DNA from: Chinchilla lanigera
Lineage: Eukaryota; Chordata; Mammalia; Rodentia; Chinchillidae
Length of the DNA stretch: 64,000 nt
NCBI RefSeq assembly: GCF_000276665.1
Contig: NW_004955476.1
Location: 9,216,248 to 9,280,247 of the forward strand
Direction of reading: 5' to 3'
How positions within the stretch are numbered: position 1 is the first letter of the stretch; each line of letters starts with the position of its first letter. Positions 1 through 9,800 of this stretch are shown one piece after another. The translations under genes and the position numbers were made by a program. The notes under the pieces were generated by a model that was given only the letters and a program-made list of their open reading frames with translations, was not told where the DNA came from and did not search any database.

Positions 1-183
1 GAAGAAGAAGAAGAAGAAGAAGAAGAAGAAGAAGAAGAAGAAGAAGAAGAAGAAGAAGAAGAAGAAGAAGAAGAAGAAGAAGAAAGACAGAAGACAGAAG
101 GAGAGGAGGAGGAGGGGGAGGAGGAGTGGGGAGGAGGAGGAAGAAGAAGAGGAAGACGAGGAAGAGGAGGAAGAAGGGGAATA
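1..183. repeat. (GAA)n microsatellite with purine-rich flank
   Basis: Uninterrupted GAA triplets run from the first base to about position 84. They are followed by a degenerate all-purine stretch of GGA, GAA and GAC to about 183. The array touches the window edge, so its real length is unknown. The arginine/lysine-rich open frame reading through it (126-335) is low complexity and is not called as a gene. Confidence 0.95.
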
Positions 184-1160
184 AGAAGTTGGTCTTTGAC
201 TTTCCCACTTGCATCCCGAGCGGTTCTGTCACTGTGGACTGTTCAGTTAGCTACAGGCAGCTCCAAGTGTGCTTGCAATCTAAACAGCTGTCAGAAAGAA
301 CCACCCCTTTCTTCCATTTGAAACAGTGCAGGTAATGCCACAGTTTTGCAAACTGAGTCCCCAGCCTCAGCTTGGATGCCTTTATTGTAGACAATTTAGA
401 TCCTCAGGGCCACACTCATTGCAGATGAAACACCAGAGCAACAGGAGTGCGTTCAGAACAAGCAGCATAGCACATTAACATGTTTGCAGGGAAAAGCACT
501 TAGCATCAAATTACCTAGAGAAGACCAGAGAAATGCGTCGGACTTCACTCCGGGCCAAGTGACTCTGAGAGCAAGGATGTTTTTGGGTAGCATCGTCTTG
601 GAAAAGACTTTCACCGTGGTTACAAAGTGGCTTTTTATGGAGAATCTGAGACTGTTCCTAACCTATGGCACTGATATTATATTTAGTTAATATTTTATGA
701 AAGAAAAGTCCTCCCATTAGAGGTGGCAAATTGCTTTATAATTATAGTACTTTACAGAACAGACGTCTGCTTCGTTTTATAGCAAAAGCACAAAAATACA
801 GCTGCCTCCTCCATATAACTTCGGTCCAGGGTCCTCGTGGTAAGTGGTTCTCCTTCTTGTGGCTTTTAGCCTTCATTTCAAATATTAGTTTAATTTGAAC
901 AGCGAGTCAGGATGCAGCCTGGTGTGCATTAATGAGGTACTGATGCAGAGATTTCACTGCAGCCAGGCTAGGCACAGTGAGGGCCAGAGGTGACCGGGAC
1001 ACACCTTGATCTGTGTCTGTGCCACGCCGAGAGTGACCACGAGCCATGGCATGGACCGGCTATTTGGTAACGCTGACGGAATGAGCTGTGGGCTGAGCAG
1101 CTTCAATTTCATCAGCACGTGTAGGCTGGATGGGAATGGAGGCTGGGCTGTTATCTTCCC
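184..1160. other. Single-copy sequence, no gene seen
   Basis: No recognisable repeat family and no open frame with protein-like features. Part of it (about 860-975) is AT-balanced and has a homeodomain-like core in a CATTAATGAGG context. That is compatible with a small conserved noncoding piece, but the sequence alone does not show it. Confidence 0.5.
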
Positions 1161-1226
1161 TCCTCTGCCCTCCTCCTCCTCTCCTCTTCCTCCTCCTTCT
1201 TCCTTTCCTTTTCCTTGTTTTCCTCT
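1160..1226. repeat. CT-rich low-complexity tract
   Basis: Runs of TCC, CTC and TTCC on the plus strand, almost without purines. It behaves as simple sequence and explains the proline/serine-rich frames reading through it. Confidence 0.85.
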
Positions 1227-2195
1227 TGGAGAAGTGACAGAGCCCAGCTTCTAGCAGGAAGGGAGTCTCACTTACATTTGCTTTCCAGAGAACATCTCAT
1301 GGCTGGCACAAAGTACGTGTTGCCACCAACAAGCCCCGCCCCAACTGTGCAGGAGAAGAGGCGCCTGAGGTGTCCTGTCAGACTCCCTACTCCTTCCCCC
1401 CAGTGCAATCTTCCTGAGGCCCCTGCGGCTTCCCACAGGGGCTTCCCTGGTCCCCTAGACTTCACGCCACCTACACAAGGGCCAGTTGCCACTCCCCTGA
1501 GAAGTTAACACCCAAAGATCGGCTCTCAGCCTGCTGGATACGTAGCCCTGCTTCTTACACCCAGGTTGGGTAACTAGAAGGTGCATTCTGCAGACTTTCC
1601 AGAGCTCTCGGGGAGGCTGCACTCATCCACCCATGGAACAGCCTGACTGCAAACCTGCCTTTCCTTTCCTTCCTGGTCTCCCTCTCCTACCTCTGCTTCC
1701 CTGCTGGCTAACCTTGTGCCATGCAGGATGGGGCTAAGAAGCCCTGCAAGACACTCATATTTCCACTGCTCTGAAGTCCTCAGTAAGTTCATATGGAAGG
1801 TAAGACAAACACATTAAACAGTCTGCACACCCGACAGCACTGCCAGGGTGTAATACAGTCCAAAGTGTGTACTGAGTGTGATTGGAGACAAGGGCAGTGA
1901 CACACTTCTGAATGTGCAGTGTGGATGGAAATCATCAGGCAGGGCTGCTGAACAAGGAGGAGACCAGCGAGCTTGGAGAGGATGGTGTGCAGGCCCGGTC
2001 TTCTGCAGGATGTAGGGCCCAGCAAATATTTGGGGAGGGGAAATGGACAAACAATTTTATTATGAGAACTCAGATGAGCTATGTTCTATTTTCTCCTAAA
2101 CTTAAACACACACAGGAGTGCAAATAGCTCTTTCATCCTGGAGTTTTATTTTAAGTTTCTGCCTTCCCACTTTCCATCTCTTCCCCTAGTCCACC
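1227..2195. other. Unassigned sequence
   Basis: No repeat family, RNA gene or coding exon that I recognise. Short pyrimidine-rich patches occur near 1650-1700. Confidence 0.45.
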
Positions 2196-2197
2196 TA

Positions 2198-2320
2198 CAT
2201 CAATTTCTCCTTCTCCTGGGGAATCTACCACTCGGTGGCTGGGTGATCAGAAGCCAGCTATTTAATCTCTTTGGATTCAGATTCCTTACTTGTAAAATGC
2301 TCAGCGGTTGAGTGGGACCC
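2198..2320 (-). mobile_element. MIR SINE fragment
   Basis: The plus strand carries the reverse complement of the MIR core: a GGGTGATC...TTTAATCTCTTTGG...CAGATTCCTTACTTGTAAAATG pattern, equivalent to the usual loss-of-acidity core ending in cctcatctgtaaaatg. Old and diverged. Confidence 0.6.
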
Positions 2321-2340
2321 TGGGAGTGGTTTGTGTGTCC

Positions 2341-2512
2341 CAGCAGGGTGTGCCGGTTCAGTCCTGTAATCCCAGTGCTCTGGAAGGGTCACAAGTTCAA
2401 ACCCAGCCTGGGCAACTTAGTGAGACTATCACAAAACAAAAAATAAAAAAGGGCTGGGGATGTAGCTCAGCGTGAAGTCTGTGTATTCAATCCCCAGTCC
2501 CATCAAAAACAG
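2341..2512 (+). mobile_element. B1-ID type dimeric SINE
   Basis: The left monomer has the 7SL-like string CCTGTAATCCCAGTGCTCTGG and a GGCAACTTAGTGAGAC segment, followed by an A-rich linker. The right monomer is a tRNA-derived ID-like unit starting GGGCTGGGGATGTAGCTCAG with a B-box-like TATTCAATCCCC. The order 7SL part, A-rich linker, tRNA part is typical of composite SINEs in non-murid rodents. Confidence 0.85.
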
Positions 2513-2789
2513 TCCCATTGAAAAAATAGAGTCCCAATCTCGGTATTTACTTACCCTAAGCCTCACTCTGGTCACTTCTATTCCTGAACTTGTAAGTCTA
2601 TTGAGATTTTCCATGTCTGTGTTAGATAATGTATAAAATTCTACTAGAAATCCTAACAAAAATGTATTGAAACAAACAAGAAGATTTGAACCTAAACCTG
2701 TGTGGATCTGAGAGTCAACTTATTTTCCAAAAATGAGGCTATTACTATGTCTCTAATAGAGATGATTGTGTAAAACATTGACTCCAAGA

Positions 2790-3318
2790 GTGCTCAAAAA
2801 ATTGTATTTTTCATCAGCTATGGTGAGATATAATTACATATAACAAATGTATGCATTTTAAGAGCAGAGTCTGATGAGTGTTGAAAAATATATCTACCAC
2901 GTGACCATTCCAGTCCATGTATTGAACATCTTCATCACGCGGGAAGGCTCTCCCATGCTGCTTTGCAGCCAGCAGATCCCTCCACCCCCGCCTCCAGCAA
3001 GCACGGATCTGTTTTCTGTCACCAGAGATTAGATGTGTCTCTTTCTAGGGTTTTATATAAATAGAATTATGCAGCATGTGTTCTTTTGTGTCTGGCTTCT
3101 CTCCTTCAGCATAACGTTTTTGAGCTTCATTCATGCTTTTGCATGTATCCCTGGTTTGCTGCTTTGTACTAAATGGCAGATCTTGTTCTGCTAATCTCAC
3201 AAGAATGCTCTTTCTTTCTAAGGCTTTTGAGTATTATCATATTTTGTAGTTACCACAATGGATGGTTGGAAGAATTATGAATATGTGTATTTCAATGATA
3301 CCTAAGTGATTGCACTTG
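2790..3318 (-). mobile_element. Old L1 (L1M-like) 3' region
   Basis: The plus strand shows the reverse complement of an old L1 3' region: a TGAGATATAATTACATATAAC start, a TCTGTTTTCTGTCACC segment, TTTTATATAAATAGAATTATG, and a TGTCTGGCTTCTCTCCTTCAG segment. These are the landmarks of the mammalian-wide L1M class. Diverged and without open frames. Confidence 0.7.
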
Positions 3319-3330
3319 ATTAATTTTTTT

Positions 3331-3408
3331 TTGTACCGGGGATTGAACTCAGGACCTTATGCTTGCCAGGCAAGTGCTTGTGCTGCTGAGCTCCACCCCC
3401 AGCCTTTC
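3331..3408 (-). mobile_element. ID-like SINE inserted in old L1
   Basis: Reverse complement of an ID unit: poly-T, then GTACCGGGGATTGAACTC (B box), TTGCCAGGCAAGTGC and GAGCTCCACCCCCAGCC (A box and 5' end). An ATTAATTTTTTT string occurs on both sides (about 3320 and 3409) and is a plausible target-site duplication. Confidence 0.85.
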
Positions 3409-3910
3409 ATTAATTTTTTTATTAGTAATAATAGCTAATACTTATTAAATATATTTTTGTAACAAAGAGAATTGGAAATAGGAGGTTTATTAATTATTTA
3501 TTCCTGTGTAACAAATTACCCCAAACTTAATGGTTTAAAATAGTTAACATTCATTATCTCAAAATGTTGCTGGGTCGGGCATTCAGAACTTGCTTCGTGA
3601 ATGATTCTGGCTCAGGATCTCTGCAGTTAAGATGTTGACTCCAACTGCTGTCATTTGAAAGCTTGACCAGGTTGGGAAGATGGACTAGGTGACCCCGATA
3701 TGGCCACAAACATGCTGCCAGGAGGTCTCATCTTTTCTCCACAGGGCTGCATGAGTGTCTTCCAAAAAGTCTTCCTCCAAGAGTGTGGGAGCCAAGAGAC
3801 AGCAAGGTGATCCTGTTCTGTTTGGTGCTTAACCTCAAAAGTCTCATACTGCCACTGCCCATACCCTACTAGTTGCACATGTTAGTCTTATGCAGAGTGG
3901 GAGGGGACAG

Positions 3911-4620
3911 TTGCAGGTTGAATTTGCGCTTGAGAAAGATATGCTGAAGTTCTAACACCTGTACCTGTGAATGGGACCTTATTTAAAAACGAGTCATCCC
4001 AGATGTAACCAAGTTAAGATGAGTCATATTAGACATCGTGGCCTGTAAGTCCAATGGCTAGTAAGTATCCTTAGCTGAGGTGGGAGAACTGTAAATTCAA
4101 GCCAAGCCTAGGCAATTTAATGACTTAGTGAGATTCTGTCTCAGCATAGAAAAAGTGGTGGGGATGGAGCTCAGAGCAAAGGCCTTGGGATCATTTCCCA
4201 GGAAGAAGGAAGATGAAGAAGAGAGGAAGGAGAAGGAAAAGAAGGAAGAAAAAGGGAAAGGAGGAGGAAAAGGGAAAGTGGAAGGAGGAAGAGGAGGAAT
4301 AGGGAAGAAGGAAGGGAGAGAAAGAGAGAATTTGGAGACAATCAGATACTCTAAGAAGAAAGACTTGTGAAAACAGAAGTGGAGACAACTGTGATGAATC
4401 TACAAGCCCATGAGGGCCAAGGACTGTTGACAACCCCTATAAGCTAGAGGGGTGAAGGAAGGATTCTTTTCTAGAGCCCTAAGAGGAAGTGTGGCCTGCC
4501 TACATTTTCATTTCGTAGTTTGAACTTCCAGGGCTGTGAGAATAAGTTCCCATCCTTTCAGCCATCTACTGTGTGGTAATTTGCTGTGGTAGCCATAGGA
4601 TGCTGAAAGGATGACCAGAT
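3911..4620 (+). mobile_element. MLT1 LTR (plus) nested in the minus LTR
   Basis: The 5' part has GTACCTGTGAATGGGACCTT and ATGTAACCAAGTTAAGATGAG. The 3' part has TCTACAAGCCCATGAGGGCC, GAAGGATTCTTTTCTAGAGC and CCAGGGCTGTGAGAATAAG, then an end like the MLT1 terminal segment. The LTR is interrupted by a truncated SINE (4072-4198) and a purine tract. Non-coding. Confidence 0.75.
4072..4335 (+). mobile_element. 5'-truncated dimeric SINE with purine-rich tail
   Basis: The SINE starts inside the 7SL-like monomer (AGCTGAGGTGGGAGAACTG), keeps GGCAATTTAATGACTTAGTG, then an ID-like right part (GTGGGGATGGAGCTCAGAG). It ends in a GGAAGAAGGAAGA tail that has expanded into about 130 bp of GGA/GAA repeats (4199-4335). 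Confidence 0.7.
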
Positions 4621-4684
4621 AATAACAAGGATATCAGAGGTGGGAATCACTGGGCACCATCTTAGAGGTTGGTGACCACAGGAG

Positions 4685-5117
4685 GAGATCACTGGCTGTG
4701 GTGGAGTAATTAGAGAATGGATGGAATGCGGGCCAACACCTGAGGAAGGAGAGGAAGCCAGTGAGGAGAACAGCAGAGGCAGGGAAATACCTGAGAAGAC
4801 TTGATGGTCACTGTGTTTGAGCCACAGAAAGGAGGCCCAACTGGTGTCATCTGCTGAGGAAAGGAGAGAAGCACACACAGCAGGGTGCAAACCTCAGCCC
4901 AGACCGCATTCCCCCAGTGGGTTTGCAGACCACAGGAGAGAGCTTGGGTTTTATTCACAGGTGATCGCAGATATTTGAATCTGGGGAGTGGCACGCTCTT
5001 GTTCACAATTTTAGACAACTCTGGAAGCCTTATGGCCTGTAGATTGAAGAAAACTAGAGTGATAGAACTTTTCCCAAAGTAGACCCATTTCTTAGGCCAT
5101 ACGGTGTGTTTAAACAA
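4685..5117. other. Unassigned, probably an old repeat in part
   Basis: No gene seen. The segment at about 4905-5085 (GGGTTTTATTCACAGGTG, GGGGAGTGGCACGCTC) resembles a widespread ancient mammalian repeat that I cannot name with confidence. Confidence 0.35.
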
Positions 5118-5590
5118 CTACAAAAAATTGAAATAATCCCCTGCATATGATCAGAGCACCATGAAGCTAGAAAACAGCAGCAAAGGAAGCCACAGAAACT
5201 ATGCAAACACATGGAGATTAAAGAATACATTACTGAGTAGTCAACACAGCACAGAGGAAATCAAGGAAGGAGTAAGAATGTTCTAGAATCAAAAGACAAT
5301 GGAAGCACAATATACCAAAGCCTACAGGACACAAAGAAATCAGTTCTAAAACAGAAGGTTTTAGCTGTAAACGCACATATAAAACCAATAGAGCAATCTC
5401 AAATAAATAACCTAATGATACAGCTCAAGGTCCTAGAAAAATAAAAAGCATCTAAATCTGAGACTCATGGAAAGAAAGAAATAATGAAGATCAAAGAGGA
5501 AATTAATGGAATTAAGACTAAAGATACACAGGTATCAATGATTCAAAGAGTTTGTCATGGAAAACATGTCATGAAAATATACTAATAAAA
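5118..5590 (+). mobile_element. L1 ORF2 fragment
   Basis: A-rich plus-strand sequence follows the stretch of L1 ORF2 between endonuclease and reverse transcriptase, with landmarks such as CAAACACATGGAGATTAAAG, ACAATGGAAGCACAATATACC and CTCAAATAAATAACCTAATG. Frames are broken. Both ends of the element are missing. Confidence 0.8.
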
Positions 5591-6238
5591 AACGGAGAAA
5601 AAGAAAAGATGCTGGAGTGAAGTGAAGAGTTGGCTAGGAAACTGGGACAGAAGTCCAAGCAGGAGGTGGTGTTGGCCAGGCAGGGGCTGCAGGAGAGAAG
5701 GTGAAGGGAAAGAGCAATTGCTAGAAATCTGGATTGGAGCTCAACCGCAAGATTACTCACTCTATGTAGGGACACAGTAAAGAAAAAGGAAGAACCAATA
5801 ATGCAAAATATTCTTTCAATGACTTGAAACTTGTATTCATTTTAAATGTGGGCATTATCTCCTGTGGGATCTTCAACCTCAGAATTCATGTTCATTCCCC
5901 CTTGCGTAAAGGAAAAAGGTCTCAGGGCTTCGTAGGACAGAGGGCCGGCTCCACCAGTCCCTTGGCATTTCTCGTCACCTCCCTCTCACCACACCAGCCC
6001 ATCCTGCCAGGCACACAGCGTGTGTGTGGTGAAACACATGCTGGAATTTCTTTCCAGCTCTCCTCCACGAAGATCTGCGCCAGCAAGGTGTTTAGCACCT
6101 CCCTTCCTCACTCGCACGGCACTCTGCCCGCTGTACTTTGTTCTTACCCTGCCAGATGCCAGTGATCTCCCCACTCCATGTCGTGTCTGCATGTTCCGTT
6201 AAACACGAACCTCTCCAGAGCCACAGGCACATCTAATT
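5591..6238. other. Unassigned sequence
   Basis: No repeat family or gene recognised. Overlapping frames of 60-113 codons occur on both strands at 5824-6202 but show no domain, signal peptide or splice context. Confidence 0.45.
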
Positions 6239-6240
6239 GT

Positions 6241-6402
6241 TGCTGGGTGTTGTGGCCCATGCCTGTAATCCCAGCACTCGGGAGGCTGAGGCAGGAGGAT
6301 TGTTGCGAGTTTGAGACCAGCCTGGGCTACAAAGTGAGCTGAAGGCCAGCCTGAACTGCATAGCAAGACCCTGTCTCAAAAACACCAAACCAAAAAAAAA
6401 AA
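6241..6402 (+). mobile_element. B1-type (7SL-derived) SINE, near full length
   Basis: It begins GCTGGGTGTTGTGGCCCATG and continues CCTGTAATCCCAGCACTCGG and GTTTGAGACCAGCCTGGGC. It includes a second CCAGCCTGAACTGC block like the internal duplication of rodent B1, and ends CCCTGTCTC plus an A-rich tail. It is the best preserved SINE in the window. Confidence 0.92.
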
Positions 6403-6654
6403 TTTTAATTGTTACTTTACGTCTCTCTCCAGTATGTTCTCTGTCACATCCTAGAGACTCAGCCAGTGATTGCCGGATGAACAAGGATGACAAGGACAAG
6501 GGTGACGTGCAATTACTGGTTGACAGTGATTTCCAGCGAATATCAGGGTATCGTGTTTTCTCCCTATGTTAAAATCAAAGCACTCTAAGGACTTACTGTA
6601 AAAGAGAGAAAAGGCACATTTACAAAATTTACAAAGACATTTATAAGATTATTC

Positions 6655-6800
6655 ATATGACAAAGTTTGAGCACCTACTGTGTGTCAGTCATGGTTCTAA
6701 GTGTTGTGGAAATGGCAGGAAATAGCTTAGAACAGCCTCAAACCTTATGGATTCTAATTCTCTTAGAAGAGACAAATAATAACCACACGTACAAAAAAGC
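6655..6800 (-). mobile_element. L2 3' end
   Basis: The plus strand shows GAGCACCTACTGTGTGTCAG and CATGGTTCTAAGTG. It is followed by a stretch ending in an AATAATAAC-type run, the reverse complement of the common L2 3' region. Confidence 0.65.
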
Positions 6801-7867
6801 GAATGAGGGAACTTCAGAGAGAGGTAAGGACTCTGTGCTGCAGCAGAGCCTGAGTGGGGTCTCTGGGCATGGTGGGGGGACGCCAGGAGCAGCCACACGA
6901 GAACATGAGACGAGCCTCCCAGACGGAAGCAGCAGGTAGCAAAGGCCCAGAACGGAACCAGGATGGTGTGTGTACAAGAAAACAAAGCCAATTATGTGCC
7001 CCAAACTTGCTTTCCAAATGCCATGCCAGTCCTTATACTTAAGAAATTCAAAACTAAACAATATATTTTTAAACAAATTTAAAATTACATTAAACCTAAT
7101 TCCCTTTCTTAAGTTGACATTTGTCATTGCCATTGAATGCGTTTAACAAAAGCATTGATGGCTGAAGAGTATTTCCACAGGAAGTAATAGTTTGTTTAAG
7201 CAAATCTCTCTCCCTATCCATGGATGAGCCTTTCAGGTCCTCACAGGAGCAGTACAGTGAATGCTATGACTTATATCCGATGACCCCCAAGAGCGGTGGA
7301 CAGTCGGAGGCAGGGCTTTCAGAATGTGATTGGAAGAGGGAGTGTCCAGCTGGCTTTCAGTTAGGAGGAGGAGCGTAGTTAGCAGGAGCGTAGTTAGGAG
7401 GAGTGGGTCCCTGGGATGTGACTTGGAAGGGTGCATCTCCTGTCCCTCTCTTCTTGGCCATTGGACATGCCCCTTTGCCATGCAACTCTTTCCCAAGCGA
7501 GCTCAGAGATGCACATGGGCCTGTCATCTGCTCTCTGAGGGTGACCTTTCAGTGGTGGCCTCTCCTGCAGTCAGCGCTGGAGGAGCTGCCCTTACCCCTT
7601 TGAGTAGTTCAGAATCAGTCATGTGACTCTCAGGGAACAGAATGAGAGGAGTCCTATCTGATGAAACATCTGCAGGACTGGTTTCTGCATCAGCCATGAA
7701 TTGTCTTCAAGTATCTGACTCAGACCAAATCTGATAAGAGTTCCTAAACTTTTCCAAACCCACTACCAATAGCATAGGAAATTGTGAAGTTATGCCAAAA
7801 AAATCCATCTGTGAACATTAGAAGAAGAAGCCATTGCCACATCATCAGCTCCTGATTGTTTTCTTTG
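6801..7867. other. Unassigned sequence with a short tandem duplication
   Basis: No gene or repeat family recognised. At about 7366-7402 a 15-bp unit of the form GGAGCGTAGTTAG occurs in tandem about two and a half times, giving a repetitive leucine/threonine frame on the minus strand. Confidence 0.4.
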
Positions 7868-7974
7868 TTTTGTACTGGCTTTGGATGAAACCCAGGGCAT
7901 CACACCCCCAGGCAAACACTCACCACTGATCTCCCCAGCCCCAGCCCCAGCCCCAGCCCCAGCCCCAGCCCCAG
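7868..7974 (-). mobile_element. ID-like SINE with expanded GGGGCT terminus
   Basis: Reverse complement of an ID unit (TGTACTGGCTTTGGATGAAA, CCCAGGCAAACACTCACCAC). Where the SINE 5' end should read a single CCCCAGCCCC, seven perfect CCCCAG hexamers lie at 7933-7974. The array is thus an expansion of the SINE terminus. Confidence 0.8.
7933..7974. repeat. (CCCCAG)7 hexanucleotide array
   Basis: Seven exact hexamers, equal to (GGGGCT)n on the minus strand, with seven G4 runs separated by CT. The alanine-proline and alanine-glycine frames through it are by-products of the repeat. Confidence 0.97.
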
Positions 7975-8400
7975 CATCTGCTCTTACAGTCATAACAAAG
8001 CATGTGGACATCCACTGTTCTTGCCATAAAGAGCAAAAAGTGAAAACGAGGAAAATGTGGTCAAAATGCATTGTTCCTACAGCTTTTAAAAGTTAATAGT
8101 TCATCTAAACTATCTCTTGCAATCATAAAAAAATTACAGCTGGTCGAGTTTTGAGATGTCATCTTGACTTATGACTTTCTCCTTTTGAAGAAATGGAGAC
8201 CTAATTTTTATGTAAAAATATCTTTAGGAGTCCCAACTTGACAGAAATAAAGCTTTTAGCTTATATTTGAGAAGATACCACATGGCCAAGAATTTACAAA
8301 GTTCACTTTAATATGCCAGAGACAATCTGCACACCGCGGAAAGAGAAGAGCATTTGTAAGCAATGCCCCACACCTTCAGTCTACCACAGAGCACGGGGCA
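7975..8400. other. Unassigned sequence
   Basis: AT-rich. I see no gene, RNA or repeat signature. Confidence 0.45.
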
Positions 8401-8592
8401 AGCCCGTTTTCTGCCCCTCCTGAGCCTCGGGAGTCCAGCGCAGATCAAAACCTCTGACTTGCTTCTTTACTGATGAGGAGATCAAGTACATGAAGATCGC
8501 ATGAACTGTCCAAGTCATGGATTGGCAAGGAGCTAGAGTGGGAACCAGCCTGTCTGGCTTTTCCTGTACAGCTCTTTCAGCTGGGTTGGGGA
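8400..8592 (+). mobile_element. MIR SINE
   Basis: Forward MIR landmarks: TTTACTGATGAGGAGATCAAG, a diverged ACTGTCCAAGTCATGGATTGG in place of the usual ggtcacacagctagtaag, and GGGAACCAGCCTGTCTGGC at the 3' part. Confidence 0.65.
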
Positions 8593-9694
8593 CACAGCTA
8601 CCCCATGATCCTGGGAAGGTCTCTAGCTGAGCCTCATACCCTCATCCGTGCAAAGAGTGGTTCTCACCCATGCAACTCCTCCCTGAGCACACGGAGCGAG
8701 TTTGTCCACACTGGCTACTTTCCTTACATCTTCATTATTTCCATTTCCACAAGCCCCAAACCTTCCTTACAACTTCCATTCCAGGACTCGGATTATCAAT
8801 TCTAATTTCTAACGCAATTCCATGTGAGCTGAGAAGGCAGAGGGACCGGTTTCCTCCTCTGTATCGCAGGATCTAACTGTGTCTCCTGGGCATTTTCATG
8901 AGGGTTGGAATATATTTGTCAACAACTCTGGGAATTAATTGCCTTTGACTGTTTGCTACACTTTGTGCAATAAATTGGTGTTGTTTTTACTTATCCCTTT
9001 GTTCCGGGAGACTCTGTGTTTAAAAAGTGAAACCTTGACTAATGGGATCATGAACTGTGCTGAGAATGTTATTATTTCTGCTACAGAAATTGGCCCTTTT
9101 TACTGGATTTGTATTTAAATGCATTATTAAGGTAAAACCAAACCAAACAAAAGCAATATCCCAGTTCCTGGATACATGACTAGCACTCAGACGTGTCTTC
9201 TTTTTCTCTCTCTGCTCTCCTGTTGAATGGTCATTTAAACTACGTAAAGTCAAGATGTTACCCGTATGGGAACTAGAATTTTGTAATGTTTTCCAAAAGA
9301 CTATTGTGAGTGTTTTTCAAGTTGCTTTTCTATATGCAGAAAGAGTAGCGCATTTGGTGCTTCCTCGGCCGGACCGTACCTCCATGTCACAAATGATCAT
9401 GTGCGTTGGAAAAATGCTTGTCTGGGACAAACACAGGCATGGGAGAGAGAGATTTTCACTATCCCTTTGCTGTAAATCTTAAAACTGACACCAGTTACAT
9501 TGGCTCAAAGCTTCCTGAATCGGCTGCTGCAAAAAGCGTTTGCCAGCGCGGGGTGGGATGCGCTCCTCTGTGGTGCGGTCATCAACAGAGCCACGTGACG
9601 AGCAGAAAGAGAAGCCAGCGTGAGGAAGCGGGACGAGGCCCGGCCTGTGCCCTGAGAGCTCACCAGACAGGCGCGCGCGCGGCCTAAAGAGGGG
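8593..9694. other. Repeat-poor single-copy block
   Basis: No transposon landmarks. The part at 8890-9140 is AT-rich and free of repeats, with homeodomain-like TTAATTG and ATTTAAATGCATTATTAAG strings. The part at 9530-9690 is locally CpG-rich, including a GCGCGCGCGC run near 9670. No coding signature. Confidence 0.5.
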
Positions 9695-9800
9695 CAGTTC
9701 GATCTCAGACAAGTCACTTAGCCCCTCGGGGCATTTCCTCCCCTTTATAAAGTGGGGGAAACATAAGTCTCAGGCAAGGAACACAAAGGATTCTGTAAAT
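9695..9800 (-). mobile_element. MIR SINE fragment
   Basis: The plus strand reads TCAGACAAGTCACTTAGCCC, TTTCCTCCCCTTTATAAAG and TGGGGGAAACATAAG. This is the reverse complement of the MIR core. Confidence 0.7.

Larger units (their letters stand above)
3487..4680 (-). mobile_element. MLT1-type MaLR LTR (minus), split by another LTR
   Basis: From 3487 the plus strand carries the reverse complement of a MaLR 3' end (CTGTGTAACAAATTACCCC, TTCATTATCTC) and continues through the LTR body to about 3910. The missing 5' end reappears at 4626-4680 (ACTGGGCACCATCTTAGAGG through GGTGACCACA). Between the two parts lies a plus-strand MLT1 LTR. The LTR was therefore present before the second one inserted. Confidence 0.65.

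Noticed and set aside
126..335. Arg/Lys-rich frame at the left edge
   Set aside because: It is a translation of the GAA/GGA purine tract and carries no information as a protein.
7790..8096. Alanine-glycine / alanine-proline repeat peptides on both strands
   Set aside because: Produced by the CCCCAG hexamer array in a SINE.
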